Shown piece by piece: positions 15,901 to 26,476 of a stretch of DNA of 64,000 nucleotides. The stretch's first letter is position 1. Each line of letters opens with the position of its first letter. The position numbers and the translations under genes are program-made. The stretch is from Diorhabda sublineata (Eukaryota; Arthropoda; Insecta; Coleoptera; Chrysomelidae): contig NC_079483.1 of NCBI RefSeq assembly GCF_026230105.1, positions 18,841,312 to 18,905,311 of the forward strand, read 5' to 3'. Below the pieces are notes generated by a model. The model saw only the letters and a list, made by a program, of their open reading frames with translations. It was not told where the DNA came from and made no database searches.

Positions 15901-18900
15901 TATCCATTTGCTCAACTGTTTCACCTTTAAAACATGTTTCATAAGCCATAAAACATACTTAGAAACTTAGAAAAACTTAGAAACATACTATAAAACACTT
16001 TTAACTTCTTCCGGTGCGATATATTTTCTATCAATTATTTTAAAACATTATTGCTCGAACAATTACAATAAACAATCACCATTCATCGTTTCAGTCAAAG
16101 ATCCAGCTCATCTCCCAGCTACAGGTAGCTGCCCGTGGAACAGTCACACTTTGGAAAACAACGTAACGTGGCAACACGAATGCAACACGTGCATGTGCAC
16201 CAACGGCATCGTAAAATGCACCAGAGTATGGTGCGGACTCGGAAATTGTCGCAACTCCAATCAAAACGTTTGCAACTTGAGTCAAGTGTGCGTTCCCTCC
16301 GCTTCGGAATCTTGTCTATCCCCACCATGTTCACCGTACGGGGAATGTAGAGAATTGGAAAGCGGAAGAAGCGTCAAACCGCCTTCATTACCGACACCTA
16401 GCACTTGTTGGCCGAACCAAGCGGTACTGAGCAATACTTGCGCTAGACTAACCCTTTTACTAGATAAGGGTAAATTACCTCAAGGGACTACGGTCGAAGG
16501 GCTATGCGGCGATTTGAGGAGACTGCTAGCGAACCAACAAGCCATAGAAGGACTCCAAGATACTTTGGTGTTGCTGTGCGATTTGAAAATCGGCTATAAC
16601 GATACGGTGGAAGTCACTTTGGTAAGTACTCTAAAGTTAAAAACCCTAAACTAGATTTGAAAATTTGTTTTTTGTATTTCAGTCCGGCGATCGATGGGTA
16701 TTGGACGGTATACGAGTGGTAGGCGAAGCTATATCTCGGAAACAAACCAGTCTACTTGGTCTAGCTTCGATCGTAGAAGTGAAAGTCGAAACCGCTCTCG
16801 TATCCGGCGAACAACAGACCAACACTTACCTTATAGCTTTGGTTTGTTTCATAATCATCCTCTTGGTCACCGCTGGAGTGGCGGTTACTTTGTACCTCAG
16901 ACAGCGCAGGAGAAATTTGGGACTCAGCGGTGTGAATCTTTCACCATCCACGGACGCTTGTCACAGGAATCACGAAGACGAAAAATCCAATAATCTTCAG
17001 AACGAAGAAAATTTAAGGAGGTAAAGTTAATCCTTTCGATTCGGTCAATATTGACGATCATTTTGGAATACTGAACACATAGTTTACACCAACACTACAC
17101 CGACACACACTAAGTACACTGAAAGTAAACTAAAACCTAATAACTTACCTGTTTTCATATCTGACACCACCAGACTTTGAAATATTCTCGTAGCTTTTAT
17201 ACAACAGTCCGGAATATTCAATAACTGTTTAACGTATAGGTGAAGACCAAAAAGAAGAAGAATAACCTCAAAATTGTACAACGTATCTAACCTCTTAGCA
17301 ATATTATTGATTATAGGAAAATCGTTTATTGAAGAAGAAGAGTTTTATAATGAAAATATGAATATTTTTTCAATTTTCGACATGATTATTTATATTTATA
17401 CCACCAGGAACATTTTCGGAAACAGATCTTCACTTCACAGATTTCTTCACTAATGACACTATCTAATTAAAAAGTAGTTCTTCATTATTTACATTCTTTC
17501 TTGTTTAATTGAGAATTTAACGTCATTTACTCACATTTCCTTTCATCACTAATTATACTTTCATTGTTAACTTCCACGAAATGTCAGTTAAAATCAGCAG
17601 GATACGATACTTACTTTTTAAATAACCCTCGTATGTTAATTTTCACTTTTGTATAGGGATATCAATAATCTTGTCTATTATTACTATCTTTTGGGTGTAA
17701 TATTATTTTCTAACCTTCAAATATCTGTCATTCACCACCTTAGTTGGTATTTAATTGAAATAAATATTTTCTTTACAATATTTTTGCTTCTTTTTAATAA
17801 ATATATCTCTGAGAACTGTTTGAACTTTCTTAATCGATTACTATTGACAGTTGTCATACGAACAATCGATTATTTTCAAGTTTCGATCAATTGTCATAAT
17901 TTTATATTGAAAATCATGAATTTCATAGTTTTTAAATCCAAATTACACTTTTTTACAAAAATTTATTAAAGTGTACAATAGAAAATTTTTCCCAGTGTAA
18001 TCGGAGAAATCGATCTTTTTATCGTTTCGTTCGATGCTCATATCGTAACATCAAAAATTATTTTCTTACACCTAGTCAACATATATTAACATTTTTTTGC
18101 ATAGAAACTTCTCTCAGTGTATTCTATTTTACTATATTTGCCTAAAAATGTTTTTTTTTTGCAAAATTATTGCTTCTTTCTATTAAGATAATAGTTTGAA
18201 CTTTACTAATCGATTCTTGAATTGACACCTGTCATACGTACAATCGATTATTTTCAAGTTTCGATCAATTGTCATAATTTTATATTGAAAATCATGAATT
18301 TCATAGTTATTAAATCCAAATTACACTTTTTTACAAAAATTTATTAAAGTGTACAATAGAAAATTTTTCCCAGTGTAATCGGAGAAGTCGATCTTTTCAT
18401 CGTTTCGTTCGATACTCATGTCGTAACATCAAAACTTATTTTCTTACACCTAGTCAACATATTAACATTTTTTTTGCATAAAAACTTCTCTCAGTGTATT
18501 CTATTTTACTATATTTGCCTAAAAATGTTTTTTTTGTAAAATTATTGCTTCTTTCTATAAAGATAATAGTTTGAACTTTATTAATCGATTCTTGAATTGA
18601 CACCTGTCATACAAACAATCGTATTTTTCACAGATATTTCTAATAAAAAACTTAACATTTAATCCGGGAAATGTATTTTTCGTACAGAGCCGTGTAGATC
18701 ATATTTTCTCTTATTACAGATACGCAAATCCTTTAAAAGACGACGTCGGTAGCTTAGCCAGCATCAATTCTATGGATATGCCGAGAGTGAGTGTAGTACG
18801 GCCGATGTCCAGTATCCTCCCACATGACAGTTCGAGCGAAATGCTCGAAATGATATCGGAGATCGATTGTCCGGGCTCGAGGAAAACTATGTTGGTATTA

Positions 18901-19158
18901 CCGAGCACCAGCGCTTCCGACGGCGCACTTAAACTACACGACACCGTTAAAGGTAACGAAGGACTTAATAGCGCCCATCGTAGCAGCCAGATTATGCTGT
19001 ACAAAGCGCAAAATCCGGACGTTCGGAAAAATACGGCCGCGTTCGACGATTCCTCGGCGCACAAGGATTTTAGTAAAAGTATTATCAATGTGAATAAACA
19101 GAGGACTTCGCAACAGCAACAGAGTACTAGTGCGGACGTTTTGACTGTACTTGTTTGA
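913..19158 (+). CDS. Ser: Serrate (Jagged-type Notch ligand), 3' part of the gene, seven exons
   Basis: Seven exons: 913-1062, 1331-1444, 11298-11507, 11563-11922, 16095-16621, 16683-17020 and 18720-19158 (TGA). All junctions are GT-AG and all phases close. The product is the membrane-anchored ligand of Notch, acting between neighbouring cells. Visible are seven EGF-like repeats, then a cysteine-rich/VWC-like region from about 16095, one transmembrane helix (about 16830-16900) with the basic stop RQRRR, and a cytoplasmic tail. The first EGF has an inserted loop before ICGEHGHC, as I recall for insect Serrate. Several repeats keep the O-fucose site (CENGGTC, CKNGGTC) and two keep the O-glucose site (CRSNPC, CSSNPC). 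The juxtamembrane NLRRYANPLK stretch fits Serrate/Jagged. The tail ends VLV, a possible class II PDZ ligand. The signal peptide, MNNL, DSL and early EGFs lie before the window. Confidence 0.93.
1816..11175. repeat. Satellite array in a Serrate intron: about 33 monomers of 284-286 bp
   Basis: It fills most of the 9.85-kb intron between the exons ending at 1444 and starting at 11298. The anchor TTCAACTTCTCTGTCC recurs at 1816, 2090, 2374 and onward to 10956, mostly every 286 bp. The first copy and the last (after about 11090) are degenerate. Each monomer has two related halves about 140 bp apart: one carries ATAAAACATGTGTTTTAT, the other ATATAAAACGTGTTTTAAAT, both near-palindromic, followed by ATAAAACACT boxes. 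Higher-order structure is visible: a 570-bp dimer repeated from about 2090 to 3800, runs of one 286-bp variant at 4086-5516, and alternating variants giving a 572-bp dimer from about 6094 to 10670. The 62-codon open frame in most copies is a by-product of the repeat. Confidence 0.97.
11990..12772. repeat. Degenerate palindrome-bearing satellite units, next Serrate intron
   Basis: Divergent units carry CTATAAAACATGTGTTTTAT or CTATAAAACACTCGTTTTAT followed by ATAAAACAC boxes. Two unit types alternate, so a unit near 12083 recurs near 12353 and one near 12225 recurs near 12482, about 257-270 bp apart. They share vocabulary with both the upstream 286-bp array and the downstream 272-278-bp array and look like the link between them. 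They begin about 70 bases after the splice donor at 11923. Confidence 0.85.
12773..15958. repeat. Satellite array in a Serrate intron: about 12 monomers of 272-278 bp
   Basis: The anchor CCCATAAAACACGTG (CATGTG in two copies) starts at 12773, 13051, 13327, 13603, 13880, 14152, 14424, 14696, 14968, 15244, 15522 and 15799. Spacing is 276-278 bp at the edges and exactly 272 bp in the four central steps. Each monomer has two related halves about 126 bp apart: one with the perfect 18-bp palindrome ATAAAACACGTGTTTTAT, the other with a decayed TTTAAAACATGTTTCATAAG. Both are followed by ATAAAACACTTGAAA. The palindrome centre is an E-box (CACGTG). The minus-strand open frames of 71-73 codons are repeat by-products. 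The intron continues to the acceptor at 16093-16094. Confidence 0.95.
16095..17020 (+). CDS. Ser: Serrate juxtamembrane module: cysteine-rich/VWC-like region, membrane-proximal domain and TM helix
   Basis: Two exons (16095-16621, 16683-17020) separated by a 61-bp intron. The first opens with a VWC-like cysteine pattern (CPWNSH, HECNTCMC, VKCTRVWCG, QVCVPS). This is followed by the proline-rich linker and the conserved juxtamembrane domain found in Serrate and Jagged but not in Delta. The second exon completes that domain and adds the helix TYLIALVCFIIILLVTAGVA and the positively charged cytoplasmic start. This module separates Serrate/Jagged from Delta and is the main reason for the gene name. 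It is part of the Serrate entry, listed separately because of its domain content. Confidence 0.9.
17021..18719 (+). other. Last Serrate intron with a partial tandem duplication
   Basis: This 1.7-kb intron separates the transmembrane exon from the last coding exon. From about 17780 to 18625 it holds roughly two diverged copies of a 380-bp segment. The block that starts at TTGCTTCT near 17786 recurs near 18168, and a third partial copy begins near 18545. Shared landmarks are the CAATCGATTATTTTCAAG box, CCAGTGTAATCGGAGAA and TCTCTCAGTGTATTCTAT. I see no coding signal in it. Confidence 0.75.
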
Positions 19159-19639
19159 GGGCAAGTGTTTTTTTCATTTTAATATTTTTATGTTAAAAGG
19201 TCCTGAACTGCAATTTATCAAGATATGTGTGGATGTCTTAACTTATTTGTAGGTTAATTAATTCCTATAAGTTTTGTTGTCGATATATACAGTGCGGAAC
19301 AAAAAACAAAGAATTTTCAACTAATGCAAGTAATCATTAAAAACGCTGTTATTTATTTCATATACATTCTCAGTACTTAACGAACAAATGAAGTAGTAGA
19401 AAATTTTTTTATACGACAAATGTCACATTTCGTAGGATTGAATCTTGAAATTACATTATAATTTTCGTTATTTTCTAATATTCACTTATCACTCTTAATT
19501 ACAAAACCAAAACAAAAATATTTTTTAGGTTATATGAGTTTATGTTGTGTCCCTGTCTGGATATTATGAATATCATTAACTATTACATAAATTCAAATCT
19601 AGGGGCTAATAAATATGAACTTTTGACATCATTTTGTTG
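19159..19639 (+). other. Serrate 3' untranslated region and downstream flank
   Basis: AT-rich sequence after the Serrate stop. The first AATAAA hexamer is near 19607, just before the 182-bp satellite begins, so the mRNA may end here. Transcription into the satellite cannot be excluded. No other gene is visible. Confidence 0.45.
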
Positions 19640-21385
19640 AGACTTGGAGCAGTAGAAGCTTCTCTAGATCTAACTCCAAATTTTCTCAGGATATTTATCA
19701 CGTTTTATCAAAAAACAAGTACATTTCGAGCCACAGATGGTCTATTATGTTGCCCAGCTTCTTTATATGTAACTACTGTGAATTTTGACAAGTTAAACTT
19801 ACTGTATATTGCATTTTGGTAAGTCTTGGGGCAGTAGAAGCTTCTCTAGATCTAACTCCAAATTTTCTCAGGATATTTATCACGTTTTATCAAAAAACAA
19901 GTACATTTCGAACCTCAGATGGCCTATTATGTTGCCCAGCTTCTTTATATGTAACTACTGTGAATATTGACAAGTTAAACTTACTGTATATTACATTTTG
20001 GCAAGTCTTGGGGCAGTAGAAGCTTCTCTAGATGGAACTCCAAATTTTCTCAGGATATTTATCACTTTTTATCAAAAAACAAGTACATTTCGAGCCACAG
20101 ATGGTCTATTATGTTGCCCAGCTTCTTTATATGTAACTACTGTGAATTTTGACAAGTTAAACTTAATGTATATTGCATTTTGGCAATTCTTGGGGCAGTA
20201 GAAGCTTCTCTAGATGGAACTCCAAATTTTCTCAGGATATTTATCACGTTTTATCAAAAAACAAGTACATTTCGAGCCACAGATGGTCTATTATGCTGCC
20301 CAGCTTCTTTATATGTAACTACTGTGAATTTTGACAAGTTAAACTTAATGTATATTGCATTTTGGCAATTCTTGGGGCAGTAGAAGCTTCTCTAGATGGA
20401 ACTCCAAATTTTCTCAGGATATTTATCACGTTTTATCAAAAAACAAGTACATTTCGAGCCACAGATGGTCTATTATGCTGCCCAGCTTCTTTATATGTAA
20501 CTACTGTGAATTTTGACAAGTTAAACTTAATGTATATTGCATTTTGGCAATTCTTGGGGCAGTAGAAGCTTCTCTAGATGGAACTCCAAATTTTCTCAGG
20601 ATATTTATCACGTTTTATCAAAAAACAAGTACATTTCGAGCCACAGATGGTCTATTATGCTGCCCAGCTTCTTTATATGTAACTACTGTGAATTTTGACA
20701 AGTTAAACTTAATGTATATTGCATTTTGGCAATTCTTGGGGCAGTAGAAGCTTCTCTAGATCGAACTCCAAATTTTCTCAGGATATTTATCACGTTTTAT
20801 CATCAAACAAGTATATTTCGAACTTCAGATGGCCTATTATGTTGCCCAGCTTCTTTATATGTAACTACTGTGAATTTTGACAAGTTAAACTTACTGTATA
20901 TTGCATTTTGGTAAGTCTTGGGGCAGTAGAAGCTTCTCTAGATCTAACTCCAAATTTTCTCAGGATATTTATCACGTTTTATCAAAAAACAAGTACATTT
21001 CGAACCTCAGATGGCCTATTATTTTGTCCAGCTTCTTTATATGTAACTACTGTGAATGTTGACACGTTAAACTTACTGTATAGTGTACCTTAGTGAACCC
21101 TGGGGCAGTAGGAGCCCCTCTAAGGTCTAACTCTAAATTATCTCAGGATATTTAGCACGTTTAATGAAGAAACTAATACATTTCGAGTCTTAGATAGCCA
21201 ATTATATTGCCCAGTCTTCTTATAAGTAACTACTATGAATGTTAATATTTTAAACTTACTGTATATTGCAGTCTGGTGAGTTTTGGGGCAGTAAGAGCTC
21301 CTAGGTCTAATTCTGAACTATCTCAGGATATTTATCACGTTTTGTGAAGAAACAAGTACGTTTTTAGTCTCAATAGCACAGTAAA
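19640..21385. repeat. 182-bp satellite, about ten copies
   Basis: The anchor GCAGTAGAAG occurs at 19649, 19831, 20013, 20195, 20377, 20559, 20741 and 20923, exactly 182 bp apart; degraded copies follow near 21104 and 21288. The four copies from about 20195 to 20740 are nearly identical, and divergence grows outward, as expected from unequal exchange. Because 182 is not a multiple of three, the 61-67-codon frames restart in every unit and are not a real protein. The unit matches no element I know. Confidence 0.95.
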
Positions 21386-24300
21386 TGTCGATTAACTTTG
21401 TACCTCTGACTCTGTTCATCTTCGATAAGGGAAATTATTCTTACCACTTTATTTATGGTTAAATTCTAATTAGTATTAACGGAAACGTTGTATATTCAGA
21501 TTTGTACGCTATAATTATAATTAAACACAAATTGAATACTTGGAGATGAAGGATCAAGTCGAATGCTATCGAGGTTTCTGTAATTTTATAGGTAATGCAA
21601 TATTTTTTTCATGGAGTTTATATAATTGTAAATATTAATATATATATATATATATATATACTTGATGAGTTGGATAATTAGTGATTTTATAATAAACTTT
21701 AATGGTAAATAATCTATAGAGAACTCTAAATGAAGTGATATGTGGAGAAATTGATCTCGTGATGATTAAAACCTGGTGACACAAATAATTAAGTTTTTAA
21801 TAGTGTGATATTATTTAATATTTTTGATTTTGTTTTTATCAATACGGTATGAGACAAAAGTAGCTATAGAATATTTGGTTTTTCTATCTTCTTTTTTTCT
21901 CTTTTTTTATTATTTTCTTCCGAATAATATTTTTTATTTTATTTGTGCAATAATCAACTTCAATCCTGTCAAATCTTTATCCATACATTTATTCGAAAAT
22001 AAATAACGTGTCAAACTTTTTAATTTAAATCTGGCAACAATGTATGCTTACGTGAGAATACGTTATCTTTTATCTCTCGAAAATATGTCTAGAACAATAA
22101 CTGTCGTCGTATTTCATAAAATTTTATCAAAATAAAATATGATAAAAATTTCTATACTATACGCATAAAGAAAAAATTTTATTTGTACTAATGGAATATT
22201 TTAATAATCGTTTTAATATTGGTTACACCATGGAATTAAAAGCGAAGGAAGGACAGCAGCCATTTATACACATTGACAGCAACTGCGACGGAAATAGCCA
22301 TTTTGTTAGAGAGCACGTGTTTGTTTAGGATGAATTAGACTTAAATGTTAAAAAATAATTAATAATAATAAGAATAATTAATAATTTAACAACAAAATCT
22401 GATACTATAGGATATAATTCCATTTGAAAACCATAATAATTTTTTATTAGAAAGCGTTCCTTTTATGTAATTCACTACAAATAAATTTTCTTTGTTCCTA
22501 ATGGCAATGCTTTACGTGTCTTAAAATCTAATTTAGTATCAAAAGAGACCTAAAATGAAGAGTTAGCAACAAAAACTTATTAAAGAATTCACAAAAAATA
22601 ATTTTTATACAGCACGCCTATGGTAAACCGGATATTGCCGTCCGCCATATGCAATGACGTCAAACTTTTGTTTATTGCTCGTTCCTTTCATTTTTAATTC
22701 AATTGGTTGAACGAATTGTCGTAATTTGTGTATGAATAAAGATTTTACATGGATTGGAATAGAAATTGAAGATATTTTACCAAAAAAAAAATACTTTTGT
22801 CTCATCTTGTATGGCTTGTTAGAAGTTTTCAAATTATTTTTATTTAAAATAAAAGTTCTGTATATCAGAATAAACAATTGTAAATATATTAATATTTTTG
22901 TTTTATTTTTTTTTGTATTTATTGTATTATTGTTCCTGATTTTATGAAGTGTGTATTACATAAGATGTATCTTTAATTTTTTGTCGTTTCCTTTATAATT
23001 TATTATAATTTTTTCTTACAGTTTTTTAATGATAATTGAATGGGCCTTAGAAATAAATCACTTTTATGTAAAATTTTCGAGAAATATATTATTATTTGTA
23101 TTTTGTAAATACTGTAAATAGTCTCGTAACTTATGTTAAAAGATTGTTTTTGAAACTTTGACATAACCTGGAGTATTTTTTTCGAACCATTTATCGGTGT
23201 ACCAAAAAACGAACAGATAAAAATTTATTAAAAACTAAAGTGAAATTTTTGAGATTATGTGTAAAAAATCAAACTATTAATTTTGTTTCACCATAACAGT
23301 TTTTTTATTAAACTTTGCTTACCCATAACACATTTATTATTAATTTATTATGTTTAGAAATACAAATATTTTTTTTAATAAAATGGCAGCTAATATACAT
23401 AATTCGTACGAGTTTTTTGATAGAAAATTATTAAATACTCTAAATAAAATTGTTATATTGAATTTTAAACTTTTGAAAACAATCTTATAGAAAACTTCAT
23501 TTTTCAATCTTTAAATGGAACAAGAAACAGTATTTTTTTATTAGTGCCTTTATTTAGTGCCTATAGGAAAAAGTTGTGAATGAAGTTTTCGTCATTTATA
23601 CTTTGAAAGTATTAAAATTGAAGTTACAGATTTGTATATTTTGTAAAATGATTTGCATTATATTTTAATAAAAATGGAAGAGCTTTTGTAATAAAAAATA
23701 AATAAATAAATAAAATGAGCTTTTATCATTTATGAGAAAAATAAAATTGTTTCCTCAAATAATCGTTTTTCTAAAATTTCCCTCTAGATCATAATTTCTA
23801 TATACAATTTCGTAATATATTTATATATCCATCAAACAACGAATATCTATAAAAAAATTAAATTCCTAAATGCAAACCTTTCCCTTAATCCTGCACAAAA
23901 ATACCTAAAAGTGACTTCAACACTAGCAATTAATTTAATAAACTCACATATTATCAAAATTTACGCAGTAACACTAAATCCAATTTCTAATAAATACACC
24001 ACTGTACACTATAACACTAAATGTACCATAATTATATTATTCCAATAACTTTTATGTGGAATATTCAACAAAAATGTCAAAAAACTCGATTCTTGAAGCA
24101 GATGGTGCCAATGTTAAAAATAAGACCTTTTAAATAACATAAACAATCATTAACAGTCTGTTTGTCTCGTCTCACATTGTATATAAACCAAATGATATTT
24201 AAAAAGAATTATTTTCAACAACTTTTTAACACAATATTGGTTCACATTTTAAACATTCTGTATTTAACTTCTCTAAATTCACAAACACTTTAAAACTGAA

Positions 24301-26324
24301 GAAAAATAGCGGGAATGCATATGGAATGTCATCGAAAACTACGATCGGGTTATCCCGATCGTGATCTGAATGATTAGAAAGTAATCCGAATCGCGTCCAC
24401 TGTCATTTGGAAATTAATCGAAGTGAATGAATATTCGGAAACTAATCAGGATCACGTTCATAGTTCTTCGGAAACTAATTGACTTAATCGGCTAGTAATC
24501 ATATGATCCTTTCTATGTTGGCAGACCAGTGGCCAAATGCGATCAACTGATGGGTTGTTTTATTTGTCTATGGTTATCTACTATTAATTGACTTGAGCAG
24601 CGTGATTTATAAATTACTGAGATTTGCAGTTCTTATACTTTTTACAAAAAAGTAGTGATTGAAAGATCTAGATCATATTCTAAATGTGCAATTTTCACTG
24701 AAAACTTGGACGCTTGTTTCGGAAACTGTGATCCAAATCTCGTTGTTACTTCGATCAGTTTTTAACATAGATAAATTAAATATGATGACGCTATATTGTT
24801 AGCTATAGTAACTCTATTAATTACCAATATTATTGCGATATAAACTTTCACTATTATAGTTATTAATAATTTCAATAATATTTCTTTCCTGAAAAATATT
24901 CCAGTAAAATTACTTTGTTAGTTTATCTATGGCGTGATATCTGTCAAACGTATAAATTCAGTACGGAATTTGCTTCTGTCTTTAGATATCCTCCTATATC
25001 CTATTCAGCCTTCATTTTTATTGGTATAAACAACTCGAGATTTGGTTGGTATAGTTTCACATCATATTTAATTGTTTCGAAATTATAATTTTTTTAAAGT
25101 GAATGTTTATTACGTCAATATTTCAAAACTAGTATTCCAATCTCGTAGTGATTCAATTTCATGTCAAGTTTTTTAAATCAAGTAATTATGGTTTGCAAAA
25201 ATTCATTCCCGACAACTGTAAATATAGTTTGTAAGGTAAGATTTATATAATTCCATTCTGTTATTCTTATATTCCAAATAAATATATGATAGTAACATTG
25301 GAATTCTTTAATTGTGCAATAACTTTATCAATTTCGTTTTTTTTTATCGAATGGAATAATTTCCATAGAAAATGTTATTTTAAGTAGCTTAAGAAAGAAT
25401 AGAATATATTTTTATTATAATTTCTGATCATTGTTTAAATTAATCTATGATTTGACATAATCATAATTGATAAAAAACTCTTGAAGCTGATTTATAAAAA
25501 AAGTTGTTGCTATCGGGAAATACTGTAATTATATTCATTTATTTTAACTGGTTTTTTATGTCTTTAGTCAATATGTAAATATGGGAAAACTGATTATGAA
25601 ACATAGTGAACTTGTTGGAGGTTTTATAAATTATTTCAAATTTAAGAATATAATTAAAAAAGTACGTAAAGGTAAGAATAACTAACAAAAATTTTAACCT
25701 AATTATATATTTAACCTGATGTATCCAAGACAATTGTATGTAAACACTTAAATTACGTAAATTTGAATTATAAATTGAAATTTCATATCTTGTATATTTG
25801 TTTGGGAGTGCATAACACACTTCGTAGAATTAGTTGGATTTTAAATTATAGTTTTCTTATCTCTTTCCTTTGAACTCTATGAAAATTTTAATTAAATATT
25901 TTTTATATTACCTCTATCATATGTTTGTTTGAAGGTTATTCATAACATGTTATTTTCAATTTTATTTGAACAGTAAATTGTTAATTATTATTACCATTAA
26001 GAAGCTAAAGAAACTTTGTTGTTTTGCAATAATATGAGGTATTAAGTCGATATTTATGACAGTTCATTTTCTATCATGACAGAATCTGCACATTAGTAAA
26101 TAATAGATAAGCAAATCTATTTTTGCTTCCATTAAGATTGAAAAATTGGTTTTATATTTTCTTAAACCTTTAAAATATGTTCTTATCGTATCTTCCATGT
26201 TCTATAACAAAAAATTAAAAAGATCAAGAAATTAATTTCCTTTATTTAATTCTTTAAAAGTATTTGAAACTTCTTTTTTCGTTTAATTAAATTTTATGTT
26301 CGATTAATTATTTTTTTTTTGCAG
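21386..26324. other. Intergenic AT-rich sequence
   Basis: About 5 kb with no convincing coding exon on either strand. It contains a TA microsatellite near 21640-21660, an AAAT microsatellite near 23697-23715, and an island with more GC at 22250-22330. A TGACGTCA site lies near 22657. A strong 9-bp hairpin (ACGATCGGG, TTAT, CCCGATCGT) is at 24341-24362, inside a segment with several GGAAACTAAT-like repeats. The last part runs into a T tract and GCAG at 26311-26324, a likely acceptor for the 5' exon of the next gene. Confidence 0.5.
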
Positions 26325-26476
26325 ATTTGGACGTTTTGTGAAACGTTTTCATAAATATCTATTCAAAACTTGCTCGTATTTCAAGCAAGTGTCTTTACTC
26401 TTTCATATCCTGCTTAATATTTTAAAAAATATCAGTATTTTTTTCCCCTTTGTATCTATTATTCCGAATAAACAAG

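Noticed and set aside
1816..15958. CRISPR-like or bacterial repeat array
   Set aside because: Units are 270-290 bp without unique spacers, and the host is clearly a eukaryote with spliced genes.
19634..21093. Repeated 61-67-codon frames in the 182-bp array
   Set aside because: The period is not a multiple of three, so the frame restarts in every unit; repeat artefact.
22605..22877. 90-codon minus-strand frame (MFILIYRTFIL...)
   Set aside because: AT-driven composition, no domain and no splice context; treated as chance.
25539..25820. 93-codon minus-strand frame
   Set aside because: Low-complexity AT-rich frame without coding signal.
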